The translations under genes and the position numbers were made by a program. The notes beneath the pieces are model-generated. The model searched no databases. It was not told the DNA's origin and saw nothing but the letters and a program-made list of their open reading frames with translations. Shown one piece after another: positions 25,121-33,011 of a stretch of 33,011 nucleotides of DNA. The stretch spans positions 1 to 33,011 of the forward strand of contig JAGQOY010000063.1 of the NCBI GenBank assembly GCA_020427005.1. The letters run 5' to 3'. Every line of letters starts with the position of its first letter. The stretch's first letter is position 1. This stretch comes from Planctomycetales bacterium (GTDB taxonomy: Bacteria > Planctomycetota > Planctomycetia > Pirellulales > Pirellulaceae).

Positions 25121-25169
25121 TGCAACGAGTCGCACCGTTGCAACATGTGCGATTTCAATAGGAAATCGC
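25121..25169. terminator. Two adjacent hairpins between convergent genes
   Basis: TGCAACG (25121-25127) pairs with CGTTGCA (25136-25142) around 8 nt. GCGATTTC (25149-25156) pairs with GAAATCGC (25162-25169) around 5 nt. The first begins 2 nt after the hydrolase stop. Neither has a T-run. Being palindromic and between two convergent 3' ends, they may limit transcription from both sides. Confidence 0.45.
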
Positions 25170-25251
25170 TGATCAATGGGTCGGGAAACCATCGCTCTCG
25201 CGCGAAGTTTGCTCTGATGTTTGGGAATGAAGCCGCGCTGGCGAGAATTTA

Positions 25252-27960
25252 TTACTGAATGGCCGGGAGGACGTCTGTGGGCTCGGAGTCTTTTACGGGT
25301 GAAGGTTGATTGTCCGATTTTGCCTCGGCAGTCAAGATCATCGACTGCGGAACCCTGGGGCGTACCACGAAGACATAGGACAACCGTTCTCCAGTTCGCA
25401 CAGAGCGGACCGTCTCAAATTCCACGGTGCCATTGTCTCCGAACACTACTTGGACAGGCGTACCTGCCAAAGTGGCTCCGATGAAATCCACGCCCTGAGG
25501 CAAGGTAATGCGAACCCGCACATTGTTATCAGGTAGGTTTTGTTCGTTGACCACGTGCAAATAGTAACGCAACTCCTCATTGACTCGCACTGGGTCTCCA
25601 GTGATTTCGTTCACATCGATGGAGAGTTGACCCGTCCGCGTAGCCGGAGGAGCGGCGGGGGATGTTGGGGGTGTGCCAGGTAGGATGGCGCTGCCATCTA
25701 AGACTCGGAAGTCGGCCGTATCTTCTGTTATGGCTCCTTCGGCGGTTCGTACGCGAGCAGAGATGCTCGCTGTAGCTGTCGAAGCCACCGCGTTGAATTC
25801 CAGGATCATGGACGTGTAGGTATCACCTGACTGGCTTGTTGCCCGGGCCAAGAGATCACCCGGAGTCCAGAGCCATGTTCTTCCATCGGGGCTAGGTCGG
25901 AAACGACGTTCGTTCCCGGGATCTACCTTCGTGGGAACTAATGACGGATCGACGGTGATCATGACTTCAATATTGGATAGCCCTGTTTCCCCGGTGTTAC
26001 GCAATGTAAAACTGCCTCGAATTCCGGGTTGTCCAACCTGAATGGAAGCTGGAAATGCAATATCAATTCGAGCTCCTGGTTGTTTTTCACGCGGTGGTAG
26101 CCCTTGAACGCTGGACTTCTTCTCGGCTAAGGTATGCTGGCCATCGGAGGTCTTGACAGTTAGGTGCGCAGAAAGTTGCCCTTGTTGTTGGACCCGGAAA
26201 ACTATGGGCAAAGAAATCGTTTGTCCCGGTTGAATCATGGAAATTTCTTGGTCCACACGATTGGCGGCCTCATACATTTCCGGTAGCCCCGGATCGGTCA
26301 CAATGGTTAGTTGCAAATCCGTAACAGTTTGTCGGCCCTTATTGGTAACGCGAATGTCGTACTCCACGGTACGACCTACTTCGGCTTCGGCGATTCCGTC
26401 CTTGGGGGCAAATTCAACATCTATTTGCGGATCTTGTACGCGTGTCTGAACGCTAGCACGGCTTCCCAAGTTAGGAGTGCCTTCGGCAAGAAACTGGACC
26501 TCAAAGGTGAAATCGGTTCGCAGGGGTTCGAGTACGACGGAAACGTCAAGTTGCCGGCCGGCTGGCAGGATGCCCTGTTCCCAAATCACACCACTACCTT
26601 GAACATAAGTTTTTGCTTCGGGAATAGTACTTACTACCCGTGTGCCCGCGGGAACCATCACAGCCATCGATACGTTTTCCGCGTCGATATCTCCTGGATT
26701 TTGCAAGCTGGCAACGTAAGTAAGTTGCTGCCCAGACGTCGCCTCGTTGGGACCGAATGCCTGAAGTGCGAGTGCGGGAGCGCTGAAGGTAACAAAGGTC
26801 TGCCCGCGACCCAGAGTAAGTTCTGGCAGGCGATCGGTAGGTTGCGCAGGTCGAATGACTTCGACCAGAACGGGACTGGTGCCGCGAGCCATGCCGCCGT
26901 CCGCAGTCTGCGCTGCAACGATCGTAGTTGCTGCGATGCCGTCGCGATCGACAATCACGTCCAGTGAATTCTCAATTGGGCCTGGACTACTCCCCGGGCT
27001 CGGCCTGAATGAAGCCACAGTTGGATCCAGGATCGTGTACCGAACTTTCCAACCCTCAGCTGGTACCAAGTTTTCAGCCTTATTAACTCGCGTTACCAAT
27101 TCAACGGGAGTGCCGGAACGCGTAGGTGTAGGAGGATCGGGGAAATCCCATTGAGCATCAACCCAATAAATTGTTGCAGTTTCGCGTCGACGGTCCCAAA
27201 TCTCACTTTCCGGAGCCAAGGCCGTTATGCGACTAATGCCTTCACTGGGTGAAGATACGCTGATCCATGTTTGTCCTTCTCGTAGTTGAATATCGTCGTC
27301 GCAGCCAGGAGATCCTCGCGTTATCAGTGTCGCTTTGTTGCTGGTTCGTCCCTTGGCAAAGTCGACGTCGAGTTTTTCTACCTTGGCGGCGTGCGATAGC
27401 GTACTCACAAGTTTGCCGCGCATATCGTCACCGACTTCAATGAATTGGCCCACGCTATCAGGTGAAAGCATCCATTCCAATGGTTGGCGGGTAACGTAGT
27501 AACCGTCCGTACCACAAACGCCAGCGAGCAGGACAACTTCGCCACCCACAGGTGCAACAACTAGTTTCGGTGTTAGTTGCAATTCACCGGCTTTCCCCGG
27601 GTTGTATTTGTCGAAATGATCCTGAATGCACTGCCCGAGTGGCTTGTGATTGAATAAGTTGCACATTCCGCCAGGCGTGGCATCGACGCATGGAGGGGGC
27701 GTGATGGGTTGAGGGAAAGCGTTTTGAGGTAGGAATCCTGGCTCCGCTCCACGTGAATGCAAGGGTGGTAGAGAAAGATAAGTCGAGTTGGGGAAAGGCA
27801 AAAAGATGCGCTGTCCGGTAGGATCAATGGCTGGAAGACTTAGTCGCGCGCAGGCCGGAAGAAACAAAAAGAATAGGGTCACAACCAAGCAAACAACTTG
27901 GTGCGTTCCTGATGACGTACGGGTACGCCCGGCGAAATCTCCTTGCCCTATCGCTTTCAT
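25252..27960 (-). CDS. Large lipoprotein with DUF11-like repeat modules
   Basis: 902 residues from ATG at 27960 (AGGA 9 nt upstream; a TTG two codons earlier is less likely). A lipoprotein signal ends in LPAC with the acylated Cys near residue 37. Then follow a Cys-containing segment (CNLFNHKPLGQCIQDHFDKY) and an Ig-like/periplasmic region with EWMLSPDSVGQF. Several DUF11/CARDB-type beta modules start near 410, 520, 650 and 790, each with phrases such as QLTYVASLQNPGDIDAENV, VEYDIRVTNKGRQTV and LRYYLHVVNEQNLPDNNV. Such proteins are common and long in planctomycetes and are thought to be structural envelope or adhesion components. Membrane-anchored; no enzymatic motif seen. Confidence 0.8.
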   Translation of the reverse strand: MKAIGQGDFAGRTRTSSGTHQVVCLVVTLFFLFLPACARLSLPAIDPTGQRIFLPFPNSTYLSLPPLHSRGAEPGFLPQNAFPQPITPPPCVDATPGGMCNLFNHKPLGQCIQDHFDKYNPGKAGELQLTPKLVVAPVGGEVVLLAGVCGTDGYYVTRQPLEWMLSPDSVGQFIEVGDDMRGKLVSTLSHAAKVEKLDVDFAKGRTSNKATLITRGSPGCDDDIQLREGQTWISVSSPSEGISRITALAPESEIWDRRRETATIYWVDAQWDFPDPPTPTRSGTPVELVTRVNKAENLVPAEGWKVRYTILDPTVASFRPSPGSSPGPIENSLDVIVDRDGIAATTIVAAQTADGGMARGTSPVLVEVIRPAQPTDRLPELTLGRGQTFVTFSAPALALQAFGPNEATSGQQLTYVASLQNPGDIDAENVSMAVMVPAGTRVVSTIPEAKTYVQGSGVIWEQGILPAGRQLDVSVVLEPLRTDFTFEVQFLAEGTPNLGSRASVQTRVQDPQIDVEFAPKDGIAEAEVGRTVEYDIRVTNKGRQTVTDLQLTIVTDPGLPEMYEAANRVDQEISMIQPGQTISLPIVFRVQQQGQLSAHLTVKTSDGQHTLAEKKSSVQGLPPREKQPGARIDIAFPASIQVGQPGIRGSFTLRNTGETGLSNIEVMITVDPSLVPTKVDPGNERRFRPSPDGRTWLWTPGDLLARATSQSGDTYTSMILEFNAVASTATASISARVRTAEGAITEDTADFRVLDGSAILPGTPPTSPAAPPATRTGQLSIDVNEITGDPVRVNEELRYYLHVVNEQNLPDNNVRVRITLPQGVDFIGATLAGTPVQVVFGDNGTVEFETVRSVRTGERLSYVFVVRPRVPQSMILTAEAKSDNQPSPVKDSEPTDVLPAIQ

Positions 27961-28310
27961 CCCCAAGCGTCCTAATGAGAGCTAATTCCTATTTGCAGTG
28001 CATACGCACAATTAATTTTGCTTGCCAATAATGGGCAGCCATGATTGAAAAAAGGCTATTGCATTGAATTGATGGGAGTTTAGGATTGTAGTTACAAACA
28101 CGAGAACTCCCGATCCAAGCGTACCACGCAAATAGCAACCAGTTGTCAGCTTATTGAGCAGACACCTAGTTTTTCTCGCACGCGAAGCGAATAAGAGTGG
28201 TCATTCTCAAAATGACTGCAGAGCAAACTTTGCTGATAAACGGTGAGTTTGAGGCTGGCTAAAGGGATGCACATATGGTTGGTTAGAACAACAAAATCGA
28301 TTTTGGCTGT
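27961..28310. other. Intergenic region without a recognised gene
   Basis: This 350-bp, AT-richer stretch lies between two minus-strand genes and probably holds the lipoprotein promoter. On the minus strand TTGGCA near 28027 is followed 18 bp later by TATGCA, a weak -35/-10 pair. No repeat, tRNA or convincing open frame is seen. Confidence 0.3.
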
Positions 28311-28799
28311 CTACATTACGTTGTAAGAGACAAACACTTTGCCCTTCTCATAATAGACTCTTAATTGTCCCCCGTTGGGGGCCATTTCCGTTTCGTAGTT
28401 CAGTTCAGGGGCGCTGCAACCCAATACGGGTCCGTCTGCGAATAGCAAGTCGTTATTTCCAGGATGCAACTTCCAAGGGTGTCGTGTTACCCAGGACGAG
28501 AATTTCTCACGGTCCATGGTATAGATAGCGTACAGATGTCCAAAGCTTGGTCGGTATATTAAACAGCCCTCTCGCGGCAGAGCTGTGTTCTGCTTTTGAT
28601 GCCATGCGACGAACAAGGGTTGGTGGAATGTGTCGAGTGAAAAAAATCCCAAAACCAACCAGGTCGGCAGAGCGCAAATGATAATCGACCGCCAAGAAAA
28701 GTGCCAGTTCCGCAGGATTGATGCTCCAAGTATAGATATAAACAAGGAGCACACGATCAGCGCAAAAAAGGAAAGCAGATAAATGTAGCCAAGATTCAT
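28311..28799 (-). CDS. Small membrane-anchored protein of unknown function
   Basis: 162 residues. Two hydrophobic stretches near the N-terminus (about 5-29 and 36-54) would anchor it, leaving a C-terminal soluble domain of about 105 residues. That domain has LPREGCLIYRPSFGHLYAIYTMD, NDLLFADGPVLGCSAPE and ends in YEKGKVFVSYNVM. No family recognised. It follows the TerB-like gene after 30 nt on the same strand, so both are likely one operon. Membrane topology and codon-like frame support a real gene. Confidence 0.55.
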   Translation of the reverse strand: MNLGYIYLLSFFALIVCSLFISILGASILRNWHFSWRSIIICALPTWLVLGFFSLDTFHQPLFVAWHQKQNTALPREGCLIYRPSFGHLYAIYTMDREKFSSWVTRHPWKLHPGNNDLLFADGPVLGCSAPELNYETEMAPNGGQLRVYYEKGKVFVSYNVM

Positions 28800-28829
28800 A
28801 GTGAGACCAACTGGCTACGACTTATGAAG

Positions 28830-29390
28830 TTATGAGAGCGCGGCTTCAATCTGTTCCAGTACACGAGCTTCGCTTGCACTTACACTACCAAACATCAGTA
28901 CGCCGCCCGCCGCCTTGGCGACGTCCTTGGCGTGACGCAAGGTCTCCAATCGAAGAGTCTCGCGTTGAGCTTCATTGAGGGATCGAGCAAGTGACTTGGC
29001 ATAATCGCACCAAGCGTGAAAAAGGTCTTCATTCGGTCGCCGCGAAGTCCAGGTTTGCAGCACTTCCATCGCCGGACTGTCCTTCCTAATGCCTGCTTGT
29101 TCAGCAGCCAATAAGATGGCGTATCTCTCGTTTTCCTCCATGCGGTCATCTGCCCAACCAATAACAACTAGCGGAGCTAGACGAAACGCAGCCAATGTAT
29201 CCGGGGTGATGTTGAGGGCTGCAATTTCATCTGCCAAAGCTTGGCTGGTGATACCAGTCAACTGCATGATGGCCTTTGCTTGATCCGCGTGCCGGACAGA
29301 TTCTCTCATTTTTTCGATAAGTTTTTGATCTACTTCTGCGAAAAAACGATTTTCGAGATTAAACCATTGTTGCGTCGAATTTTCACTCAT
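28830..29390 (-). CDS. TerB-like helical protein
   Basis: 186 residues, almost all helical. Near the centre, LAPLVVIGWADDRMEENERYAILLAAEQAGI (72-102 approximately) matches the TerB/DjlA-N pattern: a hydrophobic helix, then WADDxxxxxER and an amphipathic helix, with acidic residues that could bind metal. The C-terminal part has a Gly-rich VAKAAGGVLMFGSVSASEA segment. TerB-fold proteins act in membrane stress or tellurite-type responses, but stand-alone planctomycete versions are uncharacterised. First gene of a likely pair with the membrane protein 30 nt downstream. Soluble, no signal peptide. Confidence 0.55.
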   Translation of the reverse strand: MSENSTQQWFNLENRFFAEVDQKLIEKMRESVRHADQAKAIMQLTGITSQALADEIAALNITPDTLAAFRLAPLVVIGWADDRMEENERYAILLAAEQAGIRKDSPAMEVLQTWTSRRPNEDLFHAWCDYAKSLARSLNEAQRETLRLETLRHAKDVAKAAGGVLMFGSVSASEARVLEQIEAALS

Positions 29391-29778
29391 AGTGGATTTA
29401 GGCCGTACGGCAGCTAGGACTCAATAAGGAAAAAGTGGCAAACAGTCAAACGTCACCGTTTAGGAAATCGTGCCCCAAAGATTATGATACGCTCGCTAGC
29501 TGACATCGCAACCTGGGGTTCCGCAACAGGGCCGCTCAAATGTTTAAAGATTATGAGGTGCGCGGCCGGGACTAAACCCTCGATTTTCGAGCAATGTGAG
29601 GCTGTTTGGGCGGCAGCGAGCAACAGCCAAGGCCGACCCATCCTGTTCCAATGCGAGGACTCTGTTATTCCAGAAACATTACCTTCCACTGCCAACTTGA
29701 TACCGTAGAACAAATCCTATCGGGCTGTGTAGAATAGCTAGATTCCCAAAACACCCTTCAGCTTCTAGAGATGTCGTC
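29391..29778. other. Divergent intergenic region, nothing firm
   Basis: 388 bp between the TerB-like gene (-) and the deaminase fusion (+). An 86-codon minus frame (29453-29713) and a 74-codon plus frame share the same DNA, and neither resembles a protein I know. An 11-bp direct repeat AAAGATTATGA occurs at 29477-29487 and 29546-29556. Promoters are presumed but not identified. Confidence 0.35.
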
Positions 29779-31686
29779 GTGTCTACGCTTGAAACTCCTA
29801 CTACGGCAAGTTCGTCGTCTCGCGCTCGCCCGATTCCTGGCACGCACTTGCCTGCTTTTGTTTTTCAAACTGGTCGAGATTTGGCTCGGCATGCGGCACA
29901 AATTGTTGCTCGTCTGGTTCGCGAACGCTCGGATCTGGGGCAATCAACTGTCTTGGGGCTGTCGACGGGCAGTACACCAGTTGGAACCTACAGAGAACTC
30001 ATTCGATTGCATCGCGAGCAGGGGCTCGATTTTTCAAATGTGATCGTCTTCTGTCTCGATGAATTCTATGGTATTTCGGTAGACAATCCGCAAAGTCATC
30101 GGCGGTGGCTGGCAGAGCATTTTTGTGATCATGTCAATTTGCGGTCCGAAAATGTGCATTGCCTTGATAGCCAGATTGCTCAACACGACGTTGAAATTCA
30201 TTGTCGCCGCTATGAAGAAGCGATTCAAAATTCAGGCGGCCTTGATCTGGTGATTCTGGGGATCGGGCGCAATGGGCATATCGGCTTTAATGAGCCATTT
30301 TCAATGCGCAAGAGCCGAACACGACTGTGCACCTTGGATCCTATTACCCGGCAATCTTGCGCTAGTGATTTCTTTGGGGAAAGCAATGTACCGCTCCAAG
30401 CGCTCGCAGTTGGATTGTCTATCATTCTTTCAGCGCGGCGAGCTCTACTATTAGCCTTGGGAGAGCATAAGGCAGCTATCATTCGAGACACTTTGGAGGG
30501 AATCATTTCCGATCGTGTGCCGGCATCCTATTTACAGGAACATGCCGATGCACGCGCCCTCTTGGATATTCCTGCGGCAGGGTCTTTGACCGGCGTTTCC
30601 ATGCCTTGGATGTTGGAAAAGGTGAATTGGGACGAACAGTTGACGAAGCGAGCCGTACTATGGTTGTGCGAACAAACTGGCAAGGCACTGCTGAAACTGG
30701 ACGACGAAGACTTTCGCCAGCATGATCTACACCTATTGCTGCGGCACCATGGTCCCGCACAGAAAATTGCTCATCGAGTCTTTCGTTGGATGCAAGACAC
30801 CATTGAATACCATCCAGCCAGTCGGGAACAAAAAACTTGCCTCTGCTTTAGTCCGCACCCGGACGATGATGTTATCAGTATGGGTGGGACCTTGATTCGG
30901 CTCGTCGAGGATGGGCATCAGGTGCATATCGCGTATATGACAAGCGGTAATATCGCAGTATTCGATCATGATGCACGGCGCGTGGCAGATCTGGTGACTG
31001 AGTACAATCGATTGTTCGGAATTGATGAACAAAAATCAAAACAGGTCCAGACGGAAGTATGGCAAGGGCTGCAGAACAAACAGCCGGGGCAACCAGACCA
31101 TGAAACGATTCTCAAAATAAAATCTTTGATTCGTTGGAGTGAGGCGCGGGCTGGAGCCTTGCATGTAGGGTGTCAGGCATCGGATTTGCATTTCTTGGAC
31201 TTGCCGTTTTATCGTACGGGAACGATCGCCAAACGACCTATGGGACCGGATGATACCGCAATAATTCGCGAGTTATTGCAGCGCGTCAAACCAGATCAAA
31301 TCTATGTTGCGGGAGACTTGGCCGATCCTCATGGAACTCATCGGGTCTGTGCCGAGGCAATATTCCAAGCCCTGAGTGACATGGTGAGAGAGGGGCAACC
31401 AATTCCCGAAGTCCTGTTGTACCGTGGCGCTTGGCAAGAATATGCGCTTCATGAGATTGAGATTGCCGTCCCTCTGAGCCCGAGTGACATCGAACTCAAA
31501 CGCCAAGCCATCTTTATGCATGAAAGCCAAAAGGACGAAGCGTTATTCCCGGGATCGGATCCTCGTGAGTTCTGGCAGCGGGCAGAAGATCGAAACAAAG
31601 GAACAGCTGAGCGCTACAATCAGATAGGCTTGCCAGAGTTCTTCGCACTGGAAGCATTTACACGTTGGAAAGGGAATGAGATTTAG
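29779..31686 (+). CDS. nagB: Glucosamine-6-phosphate deaminase fused to PIG-L/LmbE deacetylase domain
   Basis: 635 residues starting at GTG. Residues about 25-270 are NagB-like: LGLSTGSTPVGTYREL is the phosphate/sugar site, CLDEFYG holds the Asp72 equivalent, and LGIGRNGHIGFNEP holds the His143 and Glu148 equivalents. The Asp141 equivalent is Asn. Residues about 350-600 form a PIG-L/LmbE domain: FSPHPDDDVISMGGT is the zinc site His-Pro-Asp-Asp, and DPHGTHRVC gives the third His. NagB converts glucosamine-6-P to fructose-6-P and ammonia; PIG-L enzymes remove N-acetyl groups from sugars. A two-step deacetylation and deamination of amino sugars is therefore plausible. Similar fusions are known in Bacteroidetes. 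It converges on the LpxL gene, 46 nt apart. Confidence 0.88.
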   Translation: MSTLETPTTASSSSRARPIPGTHLPAFVFQTGRDLARHAAQIVARLVRERSDLGQSTVLGLSTGSTPVGTYRELIRLHREQGLDFSNVIVFCLDEFYGISVDNPQSHRRWLAEHFCDHVNLRSENVHCLDSQIAQHDVEIHCRRYEEAIQNSGGLDLVILGIGRNGHIGFNEPFSMRKSRTRLCTLDPITRQSCASDFFGESNVPLQALAVGLSIILSARRALLLALGEHKAAIIRDTLEGIISDRVPASYLQEHADARALLDIPAAGSLTGVSMPWMLEKVNWDEQLTKRAVLWLCEQTGKALLKLDDEDFRQHDLHLLLRHHGPAQKIAHRVFRWMQDTIEYHPASREQKTCLCFSPHPDDDVISMGGTLIRLVEDGHQVHIAYMTSGNIAVFDHDARRVADLVTEYNRLFGIDEQKSKQVQTEVWQGLQNKQPGQPDHETILKIKSLIRWSEARAGALHVGCQASDLHFLDLPFYRTGTIAKRPMGPDDTAIIRELLQRVKPDQIYVAGDLADPHGTHRVCAEAIFQALSDMVREGQPIPEVLLYRGAWQEYALHEIEIAVPLSPSDIELKRQAIFMHESQKDEALFPGSDPREFWQRAEDRNKGTAERYNQIGLPEFFALEAFTRWKGNEI

Positions 31687-31732
31687 CCTGGACTGGGTAA
31701 GCATTCAAGGTTTGCGTGCGCGTTTCTTAATG

Positions 31733-32713
31733 CTAGGCAGCAGATTGACAGCGAGCTGCTGTTGAACTCTTCGACTTGCCCTCCTTCTTCTTCATGGTTG
31801 GAGCTTCACGCCACCGACGATGCAACCACCAGTATTGTTCGGGGGCCTTGCGGATGGCAGCTTCCAGTTTTTGGTTGTACCAAATTGTCAGAGCTTGAAC
31901 GGATTCAAAGTGCGATTCTGAAGCAGTATCGGCATCGGATGGATCCGCTACTCCGGTGCAACCAATTTCAAACCGCAATGGCTGATTCAATCGTCGAGCA
32001 TAGGTAACAGCCATAGGCGCTCGGGCGGATAAGACAAATAGTGCCAGTGCTTTATGGCAAGATGTTGGATGGCCAAAAAAATCGACCCAGCAACCTTTTC
32101 TTCCCGCATGTTGATCAGCTAGTAAAGCCAATGTGTTCCCGGCGGCTAAAAGGTCCTGGACGGCCTGTGAACTGCCATCTTTGGGTAGAATGTGTTGCCC
32201 GGCGGAAGAGCGGAACCGGTCCAGATATTCGTTGGCCAACGGGTTGTCCAGAGGACGGGCGATCGTGTAAGTTGGCGCGCCCAACAGGGCAGTTAAATAT
32301 CCAGCTAGCTCAAAATTACCATAGTGTCCAGTAACCAGTATGGTGGGACGTGGGTCCATTAGATACTTCATGAGTAGATCTTTGTCAGGCATGTACACGT
32401 ACTCACGCCAATTGGTGCGATGGATTTTACGCGGAGCAATTGCTATTTCGCACACCATGAGCAGTAAGTGGTGCCACATCGCTTCACGTAGCCGAGCGCA
32501 TTGTTCGGGCGGTAGGTCGCCGTACGCCTTACGCAAGTTCTCGTCGATAACTTTTTTGCGAAGGGGAAGCCAATGGGCAAGTACAACGGCCAATAGCCTG
32601 GAAACACGGTCGAGCGTCGATAGTGTTTGTGACTGGACGACACAAATCAACACTCTTAGAAGTATGTACCCCAGCCAATCGGACAACTTCACGTTACGCA
32701 TTACTTGTTCCAT
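31733..32713 (-). CDS. lpxL: Lipid A biosynthesis acyltransferase (LpxL/HtrB family)
   Basis: 326 residues. An N-terminal membrane segment lies near 13-27. The HX4E catalytic motif is His130 to Glu135 in GHYGNFE, followed by ARPLDNP, HILPKDG and LLADQHAGRKGCWVDFFG, all standard for the family. LpxL/LpxM add secondary acyl chains to the lipid A precursor at the inner membrane. Other lipid A genes are not in the window. The last 30 residues (KKKEGKSKSS and on) are basic and low-complexity. ATG at 32713 or at 32701 are possible starts. The gene suggests the host has an LPS-bearing outer membrane. Confidence 0.88.
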   Translation of the reverse strand: MEQVMRNVKLSDWLGYILLRVLICVVQSQTLSTLDRVSRLLAVVLAHWLPLRKKVIDENLRKAYGDLPPEQCARLREAMWHHLLLMVCEIAIAPRKIHRTNWREYVYMPDKDLLMKYLMDPRPTILVTGHYGNFELAGYLTALLGAPTYTIARPLDNPLANEYLDRFRSSAGQHILPKDGSSQAVQDLLAAGNTLALLADQHAGRKGCWVDFFGHPTSCHKALALFVLSARAPMAVTYARRLNQPLRFEIGCTGVADPSDADTASESHFESVQALTIWYNQKLEAAIRKAPEQYWWLHRRWREAPTMKKKEGKSKSSTAARCQSAA

Positions 32714-33011
32714 ACTATGGATTCGTTCTGGCCATCAACTTTCCGATCACACAATTTCTTCATACTGAATAGGCAATGGGCCCGCTCTCGTTGCCGCCCA
32801 ACTCTGCCAATATCCCTCACACTTTTCGGAAACGGAGAGCGGGGACCTTGCCGAGACCGCAAGACATTTGTTTCCACATGCGCTAAAATAGGACCGCAGA
32901 ATACTCGTCTTGGCAAGGCGTCCTTGTTGGTACGCATTGTTTCACGTTCCAGGCGTCGGGCCAAGTCCATTTTTGAATCAATGCTAGCACTAACCGCCGC
33001 GCCCTAGCAGG
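32714..33011. other. Upstream region of lpxL to window edge
   Basis: About 298 bp. A 90-codon minus frame (32701-32970) overlaps the lpxL start and is rich in Arg, without recognisable motif; I do not call it. The lpxL promoter should lie here; no clear boxes seen. Confidence 0.3.

Noticed and set aside
29453..29713. 86-codon minus-strand open frame before the deaminase fusion
   Set aside because: No motif or family resemblance, no ribosome site noticed, and an opposite-strand frame of similar length covers the same DNA.
32701..32970. Minus-strand frame of 90 codons near the window end
   Set aside because: Arg-rich with no recognisable pattern, overlaps the lpxL start in a different frame; likely non-coding.

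Overview
The window reads like the chromosome of a planctomycete, probably of the Pirellulaceae (Rhodopirellula-like). This is an inference from gene content: two secreted formylglycine-type sulfatases, a DUF1080 plus glucose/sorbosone-dehydrogenase-like fusion, a creatininase-family protein, a DUF11-type repeat lipoprotein, a NagB/PIG-L fusion, a short Hanks-type kinase, and two palindromic intergenic repeats of a kind I remember from Pirellulaceae genomes. Base composition is roughly balanced. Genes alternate strand often, and I see no rRNA, tRNA, CRISPR array, insertion sequence or phage gene.

Layout. 1-290: a palindromic repeat and a broken acyl-carrier-protein-like fragment. 291-1790 (-): an iduronate-2-sulfatase-like enzyme. 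2120-11366: the most interesting block. It holds a secreted YceI-like lipid-binding protein, a tocopherol-methyltransferase-like enzyme and an ICMT/MddA-like membrane methyltransferase, packed tightly together on +. A large MMPL/RND exporter follows on -. Then comes a + operon of methyltransferase, FAD oxidoreductase and type III polyketide synthase with overlapping genes, and a multi-pass membrane protein on - whose 3' end overlaps the PKS gene. Together these look like the parts needed to make, hydroxylate, methylate and export a phenolic or pyrone lipid.

11367-15637: a nested inverted repeat, then a secreted DUF1080/PQQ-type sugar dehydrogenase fusion and, divergently, a second sulfatase; both suit degradation of sulfated polysaccharide. 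15845-18297: two translationally coupled bacterial PH-domain membrane proteins (-) and tsaD, the tRNA t6A gene (+). 18510-19769: a PilZ-domain protein and a small Ser/Thr kinase with an HCD catalytic loop. 20347-25119: a creatininase-family hydrolase with a small membrane protein, a gamma-carbonic-anhydrase-like protein (-), a nitroreductase, a 2-Cys peroxiredoxin and a secreted beta-lactamase-fold serine hydrolase. 25252-29390 (-): a 902-residue lipoprotein with DUF11-like modules, then two small genes (a one-TM protein and a TerB-like helical protein). 29779-32713: a NagB/PIG-L fusion and, convergently, an LpxL-type acyltransferase, which suggests a lipid-A-bearing outer membrane.

How they work together: sulfatases, sugar oxidoreductase and amino-sugar deaminase/deacetylase point to growth on sulfated or aminated glycans. 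The PKS block and LpxL point to envelope lipid chemistry. The rest is housekeeping, signalling and redox defence. All functions are assigned by reading motifs; no database search was run.
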